Part shown: one piece after another, positions 8,254 to 16,320 of the stretch
Layout of the letters: every line of letters begins with the position of its first letter
Numbering within the stretch: the first letter of the stretch is position 1
Assembly (NCBI RefSeq): GCF_020544465.1
Contig: NZ_CP066126.1
Coordinates: 2,480,001 to 2,544,000 of the forward strand
Length of the DNA: 64,000 nucleotides
Source: Chromobacterium rhizoryzae
GTDB lineage: Bacteria; Pseudomonadota; Gammaproteobacteria; Burkholderiales; Chromobacteriaceae
Direction of reading: 5' to 3'
Position numbers and translations under genes: made by a program
Notes under the pieces: model-generated
What the model was told of the DNA's origin: nothing
The model's database searches: none
The model's input: the letters and a program-made list of their open reading frames with translations, nothing else

Positions 8254-8482
8254 CGGTTCTGCCTTGTGGGCATTGGGTTTTCGCTCAAAAACAAAGGCTT
8301 GCCGTCCGGGCGCGCCGGCGCCGTCCCGCCGCGCGGTTTCGCCGCCGGCCATGCCAGTGCGATGGATTGTACGCCATTAGTGCCGGCTGTCTCGTCCAAG
8401 GTTCAAGCGGGCCGGCCCAAAGCGCTGGAAACGGCCTGCCTGCGGCTTTACACTACCGCCCCCGTCCGATAGAGTTCGGCCT

Positions 8483-9262
8483 ATGAAATTGCAACTCCGC
8501 TTAATGACTCTGGTGCTGGCGGGCTTTATGGTATTCGCTGAAGCGGCGCCGGAAAAGGCCCCTCCGGAAGGGCGCCCCGCGGCGGAAGCTAGCGCGCAGT
8601 CTGGCCAGGACGACCCCATCTCGAAATTCTCCTCCCCCGCGGAAGACGCGGTGGGGGATTTGTTGTTGCAAGCCATGAGCCTATTGGGCGTGGCCTATCG
8701 TTTCGGCGGCAACTCGCCGGAAAACGGCCTGGATTGCAGCGGCTTCATCCGCTATGTGTTTCAAAAGTCCTTGAAAGTGAATCTGCCGCGCACTTCCGCT
8801 GAAATGGCCCGCGTTGGGAAATCCATCAACCGCAGCGAACTCGTGCCCGGCGATCTGGTCTTTTTCAATACCCGCGGCTTCAGTTATTCCCATGTCGGCA
8901 TGTATATGGGCAACGGCAAATTCATCCACGCGCCGCGCACCGGCAAGAATATCGAAGTGGCCAACATCAACCAGAGTTACTGGAACGGCCGCTTCAACGG
9001 CGCGCGACGGGTGAACCGCAGCACGGCGGCGCAGGCGGCGGACACTTCCGACGATCTGACCGTGGCGACGCCGACGCGCAAGGCCGCGGCGGTAAGCGCT
9101 CCGGCGGCGAAGTGCCGCAAGGGCAAGAAGTGCAAGCCGGAGGTCTCCGCCAAGAAGGGCGGCAAGGCCGAAGCCAAGAAGTCCGGCAAGAGCGGCGGCA
9201 AAGCCGCGGCCAAGAAGGGCGGCAAGGCGGCCGGCGGCGCCAAGAAAAAAGCCAAGCGTTGA
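8483..9262 (+). CDS. NlpC/P60 peptidoglycan hydrolase with a Lys-rich tail
   Basis: A 259-residue exported protein (signal peptide to about residue 22). The NlpC/P60 domain spans about residues 60-175: the catalytic Cys is C85 in LDCSGF, the His is H137 in SHVGMY, and the third polar residue is H149 in FIHAP. The family cleaves D-glutamyl-diaminopimelate bonds in stem peptides. The final 70 residues are a repetitive Lys/Gly/Ala tail (KKGGKAEAKKSGKSGGK), which could bind wall polymers or DNA and is unusual for the family. It is monocistronic and divergent from the UbiB-like gene. Confidence 0.87.
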   Translation: MKLQLRLMTLVLAGFMVFAEAAPEKAPPEGRPAAEASAQSGQDDPISKFSSPAEDAVGDLLLQAMSLLGVAYRFGGNSPENGLDCSGFIRYVFQKSLKVNLPRTSAEMARVGKSINRSELVPGDLVFFNTRGFSYSHVGMYMGNGKFIHAPRTGKNIEVANINQSYWNGRFNGARRVNRSTAAQAADTSDDLTVATPTRKAAAVSAPAAKCRKGKKCKPEVSAKKGGKAEAKKSGKSGGKAAAKKGGKAAGGAKKKAKR

Positions 9263-9296
9263 TTGGCGGCTTAAGCTGATAAGGATGCAGGAACAA

Positions 9297-9319
9297 CATT
9301 GCCCGCGTTGCGGGCAATG
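9297..9319. other. Perfect hairpin in a 5' leader
   Basis: CATTGCCCGC and GCGGGCAATG pair perfectly across a three-base loop. No T tract follows, so it is not a standard terminator. It ends just before the ribosome site of the gene at 9337 and could limit read-through from the NlpC/P60 gene or protect or regulate the downstream message. Confidence 0.5.
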
Positions 9320-9336
9320 TGCTTTGGAGCGAAACG

Positions 9337-9558
9337 ATGGCATTGAAAGTGGACATACCGGTGTGGAAAGACCCGCAAGGCAATGTGGTGGCCTGCGTGG
9401 AGAAGCTGAAAGTGATGCAGGAAAACCTGGAGGAGCTGGCCCAATTGGCGCAGGACGCCTTGGAGGACGCGGTGCTGATGGGCTGCGACGAAGGCCAGGT
9501 CAAGGATTTCCTGGTGCAGGTGATGCAAAGCCTGCACAACCCTTATCAAGGGCGCTGA
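9337..9558 (+). CDS. Small conserved-type hypothetical protein
   Basis: A 73-residue acidic protein (MALKVDIPVWKDPQGNVVAC...) with a helical middle (MQENLEELAQLAQDALEDAV), no signal and no membrane segment. The ATG at 9337 follows GGAGCG, whereas an upstream GTG lies inside the hairpin. I do not recognise a named family. It stands between a hairpin and lolC, on the same strand. Confidence 0.65.
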   Translation: MALKVDIPVWKDPQGNVVACVEKLKVMQENLEELAQLAQDALEDAVLMGCDEGQVKDFLVQVMQSLHNPYQGR

Positions 9559-9630
9559 GCGCCGTTTTCATCCACCCCCTCGGGCTACGCGCGGCGAGCC
9601 CGCGACTCGCTCCGGAAAGGAGCTTTTTTG

Positions 9631-10875
9631 ATGCAGTGGCCTTTTGAAGCCTTTATCGGCCTGCGTTATCTGCGGGCCAAGCGCCGCAACGGTTTCATTT
9701 CCTTCATTTCCCTGATTTCCATCGTCGGCATCGCGCTGGGCGTGGCCGCGCTGATCATCGTGCTGTCGGTGATGAACGGCTTCCAGAAGGAAATCCGCGG
9801 CCGCATTCTGAGCGTGGCCTCGCATCTGGAGGTGAGCACTTACGACGGCCGGCTGGATCATTGGCGGCAGGTGGCCCAGCTGGGCGGCGCGCAGCCGCAT
9901 GTGCTGGCCGGCGCGCCCTTCGTCAACAGCCAGGGCCTGTTTACCGCTTACGGCAATGTGCGCGGCGGCCTGGTGCGCGGCATCGAGCCGGCGCTGGAGG
10001 ACAAGGTGGTGGACGTGGGCCAGCACATGGTGACCGGCAAGCTGGAGAATTTGCGCCCCGGCGAGTTCGGCGTGGCGCTGGGCGCGGAGCTGGCGCGCCA
10101 GCTCAATGTGGGCCTGGGCGACAAGGTGATGCTCTTCGTGCCGCAGGGCATGATCACGCCGGCGGGCATGTTGCCGCGCTCCAAGCAGTTCACCGTGGTG
10201 GGCATCTTCAAGGTGGACATGTTCGAGTTCGACTCCACCTTGGCGATGGTGAACCTGCGCGACGCCCAGGTGTTGTCGCGGATGGGGGACAGCGTCAGCG
10301 GCGTGCGCTTCAAGCTGGACGATCCGATGCTGGCGCCCACGGTGAAGCAGGCGCTGCGCGCCAAGCTGCCGCAAAACCTGGTGACGGATTGGACCGACAC
10401 CAATTCCAATTACTTCCGCGCGGTGCAGATCGAGAAACGGATGATGACCATCATCCTGACGCTGATCGTGGCGGTGGCGGCGTTCAATCTGGTGTCCACG
10501 CTGGTGATGGTGGTGACGGACAAGCAGGCGGATATCGCCATTTTGCGCACCCTGGGCGCGTCGCCGGCCAGCATCATGAAAGTCTTCATGATTCAGGGTT
10601 CGGTGGCCGGGGTGCTGGGCACCTTGTCCGGCGTGGCCTCGGGCGTGTTGATCGCCTTGAACCTGGACGTGATCGTGCCGCTGATCGAACGCGTCATCGG
10701 CAGCAAGATTTTGTCCAGCGAGGTGTATATGATCGACTACCTGCCGTCCGACGTGCAGTGGGGCGATGTGTCCACCATCACCCTGATTTCCCTGTTGCTG
10801 GCCTTGTTCGCCACGCTGTACCCCAGCTGGCGCGCGGCGCGCACGCAACCGGCGGAGGCCTTGCGCTATGAGTAA
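9631..10875 (+). CDS. lolC: Lipoprotein-releasing ABC transporter permease LolC/LolE
   Basis: A 414-residue inner-membrane permease of the LolCDE machine, which extracts outer-membrane lipoproteins from the inner membrane. It has the standard MacB/FtsX-like plan: a first membrane helix after FIGLRYLRAKRRNGFISFIS, a large periplasmic domain (about residues 50-265), then three helices, ending in the PSWRAARTQPAEALRYE motif. The ATG at 9631 follows AAAGGA; a TTG one codon earlier is possible. It overlaps lolD by 8 bases. Only one permease gene is present, so it probably works as a homodimer in this lineage. Confidence 0.93.
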   Translation: MQWPFEAFIGLRYLRAKRRNGFISFISLISIVGIALGVAALIIVLSVMNGFQKEIRGRILSVASHLEVSTYDGRLDHWRQVAQLGGAQPHVLAGAPFVNSQGLFTAYGNVRGGLVRGIEPALEDKVVDVGQHMVTGKLENLRPGEFGVALGAELARQLNVGLGDKVMLFVPQGMITPAGMLPRSKQFTVVGIFKVDMFEFDSTLAMVNLRDAQVLSRMGDSVSGVRFKLDDPMLAPTVKQALRAKLPQNLVTDWTDTNSNYFRAVQIEKRMMTIILTLIVAVAAFNLVSTLVMVVTDKQADIAILRTLGASPASIMKVFMIQGSVAGVLGTLSGVASGVLIALNLDVIVPLIERVIGSKILSSEVYMIDYLPSDVQWGDVSTITLISLLLALFATLYPSWRAARTQPAEALRYE

Positions 10876-11578
10876 TGTGTTGTCGTGCCAAGGGCTGGGC
10901 AAGTCCTATAACGAAGGCAAGCTGCAGCTGACGGTGTTGTCCGATGTCAGCCTGACGGTGGAGAAGGGCGCCAGCCTGGCCATCGTCGGCGCGTCCGGCT
11001 CCGGCAAGAGCACGCTGCTGCACCTCTTGGGCGGGCTGGACACGCCCAGCCAGGGCCGCGTGGAGGTGTTGGGGCGGGATCTGGCGACGATGTCCGAGTC
11101 GGAGCGCGGCCGGATGCGCAACGCCTCCTTGGGCTTTGTCTATCAGTTCCATCATCTGCTGCCGGAATTCAGCGCGTTGGAAAACGCGATGATGCCGCTG
11201 CTGATCCGCCGCATGCCGCGCAAGCAGGCCGAGCGGGAGGCCGGCGAGATGCTGGGCCGCGTGGGCCTGGGCCAGCGCTTGCAGCACAAACCGGGCGAAC
11301 TGTCCGGCGGCGAGCGTCAGCGGGCGGCGATTGCGCGCGCGCTGGTGACCCGGCCCGCCTGCCTGCTGGCGGACGAGCCCACCGGCAATCTGGACGTGCA
11401 CACCGCCAAGCAGGTCTTCGATCTGATGCTGGAGCTGAACCGCACGCTGGGCACCAGCCTGATCATCGTCACCCACGATCTGGAGCTGGCGGCGCGCACT
11501 CAGCGCACGCTGCGGCTGAACGAGGGCCGGCTGATGGATATGGAGCAGGAGCGCGCGGCCGCCGGCCAGGCGCTTTGA
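10868..11578 (+). CDS. lolD: Lipoprotein-releasing system ATP-binding protein LolD
   Basis: A 236-residue ABC ATPase that powers LolC. Walker A GASGSGKST is at residues 41-49, the signature LSGGERQR near 146-153, and Walker B LLADEPTGNLD near 167-177, followed by the H-loop (IIVTHD). The length and the GNLD ending of Walker B are typical of the LolD/MacB group. It overlaps lolC by 8 bases, which implies translational coupling. Confidence 0.95.
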   Translation: MSNVLSCQGLGKSYNEGKLQLTVLSDVSLTVEKGASLAIVGASGSGKSTLLHLLGGLDTPSQGRVEVLGRDLATMSESERGRMRNASLGFVYQFHHLLPEFSALENAMMPLLIRRMPRKQAEREAGEMLGRVGLGQRLQHKPGELSGGERQRAAIARALVTRPACLLADEPTGNLDVHTAKQVFDLMLELNRTLGTSLIIVTHDLELAARTQRTLRLNEGRLMDMEQERAAAGQAL

Positions 11579-11580
11579 TG

Positions 11581-11680
11581 TTTAGAAACCGGTTCACGCT
11601 CCGTCGCAAGGCGAGCGGCGCGTCGGTCCGCCCTTGGCGGCGGCCCCGCTTCTGCTCGCTAGACTTTGAGCCGGTGCTTT
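11581..11680. repeat. Degenerate MITE-like palindrome
   Basis: It starts TTAGAAACCGGTTCACGCTC and ends CTAGACTTTGAGCCGGTGCTTT. The ends are an imperfect inverted repeat recognisable as a decayed member of the family at 5354-5500. It fills most of the gap between lolD and the MscS gene. Confidence 0.5.
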
Positions 11681-11715
11681 GAAAACCGAGCAAACCAACT
11701 CTGGGAGAAACCACA

Positions 11716-13002
11716 TTGCTGTTCAAGCGTGAAGAAATCGACTTCGATGCCTTGCTGGATATTTTGCAAACCCCGTCCGGCCTGATGGAGTCGGCGATAG
11801 GCGTCTTGTGCGTGTTCATCGCTTTCTATCTGGCCCGTTTCGCCTTCAAACAGTTTTTCGATCACAATCCGGAGCGCTATGAGCGCTTCTTGCCCTATGT
11901 GGGCTTCCGTCTGGTGCTGCCGGTGGCGGCGCAGGCGCTGGTGATGCTGTCCCGCTCCGCCTGGGTGCATCTGCTGCACGAGCGCGCGATGGTGCTGCAC
12001 TTGCTGAGCGCGATGCTGTTCTGGCTGACCCTGATCCGGCTGTGCTGCGCGGTGGTGCGTCAGGCGCTGCCCAAGGGGCGTTTCGAACGCCATACCGAGC
12101 ACTTCCTGGCTACGGTGCTGTGGCTGGGCTTTGTCAGCTGGGCCATCGGCTTCGACATGGTGGTGATCGAGTGGCTGGAGTCGATGTCGTTCTCGGTGGG
12201 CAAGACTCGTTTGAATATGCTGACCATACTCAACGGCCTGTTGTGGGTGTCCATCATCGTGATGGTGGCCTTGTGGGTCAGCCGTCTGATCGAGTCCCGC
12301 TTGCTGAATCTAAAGCAGTTGGACCCCAGCCTGCGCATCGTCATGGCCAAACTGACCCGCACGATATTGCTGGTTTTGGTGGTGCTGATCGCGCTGCCGG
12401 TGGTGGGCATCGATCTGACCGTACTGTCGATGTTCGCCAGTGCGATGGTGTTCGGCTTGAGCTTCGGCATGCAGAAGATCGCCAGCAACTTCGTGTCCGG
12501 CTTCATCATTCTGCTGGACCACTCCATCCGCATCGGCGACCGGCTGATGGTGGAGAACCGCGTCGGCTACGTAACCAAGATGACTTCCCGCTACGTGGTG
12601 CTCAAGGGCGCGGACGGCACCGAGGCGCTGATTCCCAATGATGTACTGATGACCAACACCGTGGTCAACCAGTCCTATTCCGACAAGAGCATGTGGACCA
12701 GCTTGCCGGTGTCCGTGGCTTACGGCACGGATCTGGACAAGGCGCTGGCTCTGCTGCAACAGGCGGCAAGCACACAGCAGCGGATTGTGCAGGACCCGGC
12801 GCCGCGCGGCTTCGTCACCTTGTTTGCCGACAGCAGCATCAATCTGGAGCTGGGCTTTTGGGTGGCGGACCCGGAAAACGGTTTCATGGGCTTGAAATCC
12901 GATCTGAATATGGCAATCTGGCGGCTGTTCCAGCAACATGGCATACAAATGCCGTTCCCGCAGCGGGAAATCCGCATTCTCAACGATAAGCCGCAAGACT
13001 AA
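11716..13002 (+). CDS. MscS-family mechanosensitive channel
   Basis: A 428-residue inner-membrane protein with several N-terminal helices and a C-terminal MscS core. The pore-lining helix and beta domain are seen as FASAMVFGLSFGMQKIASNFVSG followed by LLDHSIRIGDRLMV and ALIPNDVLMTN. The family releases solutes on hypo-osmotic shock. The start is a TTG preceded by GGGAGA. It is followed 18 bases later by an orphan FixJ-type regulator, an unusual pairing that may form one transcript with nudB and creBC. Confidence 0.87.
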   Translation: MLFKREEIDFDALLDILQTPSGLMESAIGVLCVFIAFYLARFAFKQFFDHNPERYERFLPYVGFRLVLPVAAQALVMLSRSAWVHLLHERAMVLHLLSAMLFWLTLIRLCCAVVRQALPKGRFERHTEHFLATVLWLGFVSWAIGFDMVVIEWLESMSFSVGKTRLNMLTILNGLLWVSIIVMVALWVSRLIESRLLNLKQLDPSLRIVMAKLTRTILLVLVVLIALPVVGIDLTVLSMFASAMVFGLSFGMQKIASNFVSGFIILLDHSIRIGDRLMVENRVGYVTKMTSRYVVLKGADGTEALIPNDVLMTNTVVNQSYSDKSMWTSLPVSVAYGTDLDKALALLQQAASTQQRIVQDPAPRGFVTLFADSSINLELGFWVADPENGFMGLKSDLNMAIWRLFQQHGIQMPFPQREIRILNDKPQD

Positions 13003-13020
13003 GGCAGGGGAGACGCCGCC

Positions 13021-13644
13021 ATGGCAGGCAAACGCTTGGCAATCATAGACGACGACGCCGCGGTGCGGGAGTCGCTGGTATGGCTGCTGGACGGCCAGGG
13101 TTATCTGGCCAGCGGCTTCGACAGCGCGGAGGAGTTTCTGGCCTGCCCGGACGGCGGCGACTTCAACGGCATCATCCTGGACCTGCGCTTGTCCGGCATG
13201 AGTGGCATCATGCTGCTGGAAAAACTGGCCGGCTGGCCTTACTGTCCGCCGGTGATCATGCTCACCGCCCACGGCGACGTGCCGCATGCGGTGGCGGCGC
13301 TGAAGCTGGGCGCGCTGGATTTCATGGAAAAGCCTTTCGACGACGAGCGCTTGCTGGAGCGCGCCGAGGCCGCGGTGCTGCGCGACGAGCAGAACCGCCT
13401 GCTGCACGGCCGCCGCAGCAAGGTGTCCGCCGCGCTGTCCTTGCTGACGGACCGCGAACGCGAAGTGATGCAGCTGATCCTCACCGGCAAGCTCAACAAG
13501 CAGATCGCCGAGGAACTGACCATCAGCATGAAAACGGTGGAAGTGCACCGCGCCCGCGTGTTCGACAAGATGGGCGTCAAATCCGCGGTGGAGCTGGCCG
13601 GCCTGCTGGCCAGCCAGAGCCCGGCCAACGGAGGCAAGCGCTGA
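13021..13644 (+). CDS. FixJ/NarL-type response regulator
   Basis: A 207-residue two-domain regulator. The receiver has acidic residues D10-D12, phospho-acceptor D54 (IILDLRLSGM) and K104 (MEKPF). The C-terminal LuxR-type helix-turn-helix is LTDREREVMQLILTGKLNKQIAEEL with the recognition helix ISMKTVEVHRARV. The FixJ-like linker identifies the subfamily. No partner histidine kinase is adjacent. The stop overlaps the ATG of nudB. Targets are unknown. Confidence 0.9.
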   Translation: MAGKRLAIIDDDAAVRESLVWLLDGQGYLASGFDSAEEFLACPDGGDFNGIILDLRLSGMSGIMLLEKLAGWPYCPPVIMLTAHGDVPHAVAALKLGALDFMEKPFDDERLLERAEAAVLRDEQNRLLHGRRSKVSAALSLLTDREREVMQLILTGKLNKQIAEELTISMKTVEVHRARVFDKMGVKSAVELAGLLASQSPANGGKR

Positions 13645-14108
13645 TGGGCGACAAACAACCGGTGTCGGTGCTGGTGGTGATTCACACCGCGGACGGCCAG
13701 GCGCTGTTGATCGAACGCGCCGACAAGCCCGGCTACTGGCAATCCGTGACCGGCAGCCGCGAAGGCGAGGAAGCCTTGCGCGACACCGCGCTGCGCGAAC
13801 TGGCCGAGGAAACCGGCCTGATCCTGGCGCGTGACGACGCCCGGCTCAGCGACTGGGGCCTGGTCAACCGCTACGAAATCTATCCGCACTGGCGCCACCG
13901 TTATCCGGACGGCGTCACCCACAACGACGAGCATGTGTTCGGCCTGTGCCTGGAGCGGCCGCAGACGGTGACGCTGGCGCCGCGCGAGCATCTGGCCCAG
14001 CTCTGGCTGCCGTGGGACGCGGCCGCCGACAAGGTGTTTTCGCCGTCCAACGCCGAGGCGCTGCGGCTGTTGTCGCACAGGCTGGCGCCGGCGACGGCGC
14101 GGCCATGA
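13644..14108 (+). CDS. nudB: Dihydroneopterin triphosphate pyrophosphohydrolase NudB
   Basis: A 154-residue Nudix hydrolase. The Nudix box is intact (GSREGEEALRDTALRELAEETGLI: G-x5-E-x7-RELxEExGL). The downstream YPHWRHRYPDGVTHNDEHVF is characteristic of NudB, which removes pyrophosphate from dihydroneopterin triphosphate in folate synthesis. It overlaps the regulator upstream (TGATG) and creB downstream (ATGA), so the genes are translationally coupled, an odd partnership of a folate enzyme with signalling genes. Confidence 0.87.
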   Translation: MGDKQPVSVLVVIHTADGQALLIERADKPGYWQSVTGSREGEEALRDTALRELAEETGLILARDDARLSDWGLVNRYEIYPHWRHRYPDGVTHNDEHVFGLCLERPQTVTLAPREHLAQLWLPWDAAADKVFSPSNAEALRLLSHRLAPATARP

Positions 14109-14785
14109 AGCCGCTGATCTGGCTGGCCGAGGACGAGGCCGGCATCGCCGACACCCTGATTTACACGCTGGAGACGGACGGCTTCGGCGTCGAGTGGTTC
14201 GAGCGCGGCCTGCCGCTGCTGGAGCGGCTGGAGCGGGCCGTCCCGGCGCTGTGCATTCTGGACGTGGGCCTGCCGGACATCAACGGTTTCGACCTGTGCC
14301 GCCGCTTGCGCGAGCGCGCCGATGTGCCGCTGATGTTCCTGACCGCGCGCAGCGAGGAAATGGACCGCATCATCGGCCTGGAGATCGGCGCCGACGACTA
14401 TGTGGCCAAGCCGTTTTCGCCGCGCGAAGTCAGCGCCCGCGCGCGCACCATCCTGCGGCGCTACGCCAAGGGCCAGGCGCCGGCCGCCGCGCCGGCGCCC
14501 GCCGGTTTCGAACTGGACGAGGCGCGCGCCTGCGTCCATTTCGCCGGCCGCAAGCTGAACCTGACCCGCTACGAATACCTGCTGCTGAAAACCCTGCTGG
14601 CGGAGCCGGGCCGGGTGTTTTCGCGCCAGCAGCTGATGGAGAGGGTGTGGCGCGACGCCGAGGACAGCTTCGACCGCACCGTGGACACCCACGTCAAGAC
14701 CCTGCGCGCCAAGCTGCGCGACATCGACCCCGACGCCCAGCCCATCCAGACCCATCGCGGCCTGGGTTACAGCCTGGGCGAGTGA
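14105..14785 (+). CDS. creB: CreB, OmpR-type response regulator
   Basis: A 226-residue regulator: receiver with E9/D10/E11, D53 (LCILDVGLPDI) and K102 (AKPFSP), then a winged-helix DNA-binding domain ending in THVKTLRAKLRDID...IQTHRGLGYSL. Followed immediately by creC and then creD, it matches the CreBCD system, which in enterobacteria and Pseudomonas/Aeromonas responds to growth conditions and beta-lactam stress. It binds direct repeats TTCAC-N6-TTCAC, and such a box lies before creD here. Confidence 0.9.
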   Translation: MKPLIWLAEDEAGIADTLIYTLETDGFGVEWFERGLPLLERLERAVPALCILDVGLPDINGFDLCRRLRERADVPLMFLTARSEEMDRIIGLEIGADDYVAKPFSPREVSARARTILRRYAKGQAPAAAPAPAGFELDEARACVHFAGRKLNLTRYEYLLLKTLLAEPGRVFSRQQLMERVWRDAEDSFDRTVDTHVKTLRAKLRDIDPDAQPIQTHRGLGYSLGE

Positions 14786-14786
14786 G

Positions 14787-16205
14787 ATGCGCTTCGGCCT
14801 GCGGCTGTTCCTCGGCTATTTCCTGATCGTGGCGGTGGCCGGCTGGTTCGTGCTGGCCATTTTCACCCAGGAAGTGAAGCCGGGCGTGCGGCGCGCCACC
14901 GAGGGCACGCTGGTGGACAGCGCCAATGTGCTGGCCGGCATCGCCGCCGCCGACCTGGCCGACGGCGACATCGCCAACGGACGGCTGGCCCGCGCCTTCC
15001 GCGATAAGGCGCGGCCGCCCATCGCCGCCAATATTTCCGGCATCGTCAAAAACAATATGGAGTTCCGCGTCTACGTCACCGACGCGCGCGGCGTGGTGAT
15101 TTTCGACTCCAGCGGCCGCGATCTGGGGCGGGACTACTCGCGCTGGAACGACGTCTACCGCACGCTGCGCGGCGAATACGGCGCGCGCAGCACCCGCAGC
15201 AGGCCGGACGATGAAAACAGCAGCGTGATGCACGTGGCCGCGCCGGTGCGGCTTGACGGTCGCATCGTCGGCTCGCTGACCGTGTCCAAGCCCAATGTGA
15301 CGATGGAGCCGGTGATCCGCCGCAGCGAGCGCAAGATCATGCTGGCCGGCGGCGCGCTGCTGGGCGCGGCCTTGCTGATAGGCGCGGTGATGGTGTGGTG
15401 GATCAACCGCTCCATCCGCCGGCTGGTGGGCTACGCCGAGGCGGTGGCGGCCGGCCAGCCGGCCAATGTGCCGCGGCTGGGCAGCCCGGAACTGGACAGC
15501 CTGGGCCTGGCGGTGGAGGCGATGCGGCGCAAGCTGGAGGGCAAGGCCTATGTGGAAGGCTATGTGCACACGCTGAGCCATGAATTGAAAAGCCCGCTGG
15601 CGGCGATACGGGGCGCCGGCGAACTGCTGCGGGAAGACCCGCCGCCGGACACGCGCCGCCGCTTCGTCGACAACATCCTGGCGCAGAGCCTGCGCATGCA
15701 GCAGTTGATCGAAAGGCTGCTGTGGCAGGCGCGGGTGGAGTCGCGGCTGCGGCCGGACGCCCAGCCGCTGGACTGGCCGGCCTTGATCGCGGAAACCGTG
15801 GACGGCAAGGCGCTGGCCGCCGCCGGGCGCGACGTGAGCTTGGTTTGCCGGCTGACGCCGGCCCGGCTGAACGCGGACCGCCTGCTGCTGGCGCAGGCGC
15901 TGTCCAATCTATTGGACAACGCGCTGGAGTTCAGCCCGCCGGGCGGCGTCATCGAATTGAGCGGCGCGCCGGAAGAGGGCGGCTATCTGCTCCGCGTGCG
16001 CGACCACGGGCCGGGCGTGCCGGATTACGCGCTGGAACGGGTGTTCGAGCGCTTTTATTCGCTGCCGCGGCCGGACAGCGGCAAGAGCACCGGCCTGGGC
16101 CTGAGCCTGGTGCGCGAAGTGGCCCAGCTGCACGGCGGCCGCGCCGAACTGGCCAACCACGCCGACGGCGGCGCCGAGGCGCGGCTGTGGCTGCCGGCGG
16201 GCTGA
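14787..16205 (+). CDS. creC: CreC, sensor histidine kinase
   Basis: A 472-residue membrane kinase: first helix about residues 8-26, periplasmic sensor to about 182, second helix 185-206, HAMP, then the dimerisation domain with H265 in HTLSHELKSPL and the ATPase with N box (NLLDNALEFS), DHGPGVP and STGLGLSLV. It begins two bases after the creB stop. The pair signals to creD. Confidence 0.92.
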   Translation: MRFGLRLFLGYFLIVAVAGWFVLAIFTQEVKPGVRRATEGTLVDSANVLAGIAAADLADGDIANGRLARAFRDKARPPIAANISGIVKNNMEFRVYVTDARGVVIFDSSGRDLGRDYSRWNDVYRTLRGEYGARSTRSRPDDENSSVMHVAAPVRLDGRIVGSLTVSKPNVTMEPVIRRSERKIMLAGGALLGAALLIGAVMVWWINRSIRRLVGYAEAVAAGQPANVPRLGSPELDSLGLAVEAMRRKLEGKAYVEGYVHTLSHELKSPLAAIRGAGELLREDPPPDTRRRFVDNILAQSLRMQQLIERLLWQARVESRLRPDAQPLDWPALIAETVDGKALAAAGRDVSLVCRLTPARLNADRLLLAQALSNLLDNALEFSPPGGVIELSGAPEEGGYLLRVRDHGPGVPDYALERVFERFYSLPRPDSGKSTGLGLSLVREVAQLHGGRAELANHADGGAEARLWLPAG

Positions 16206-16237
16206 GCCCGCTTCAATAGCGAGCGGCTTCGGCCAAC

Positions 16238-16253
16238 TTCACCGAGACTTCAC
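16238..16253 (+). promoter_or_regulatory. CreB box upstream of creD
   Basis: TTCACCGAGACTTCAC is a perfect match to the published cre/blr tag TTCAC-N6-TTCAC. It sits between creC and creD, about 68 bases before the creD ATG, as expected for CreB activation of creD. Confidence 0.85.
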
Positions 16254-16320
16254 ACGGGCTCATTCCCGCTTCATCGCCTGGATTTAGGCTGTCCCCCGTC
16301 ATGCAACCAGGAGACAAGCG

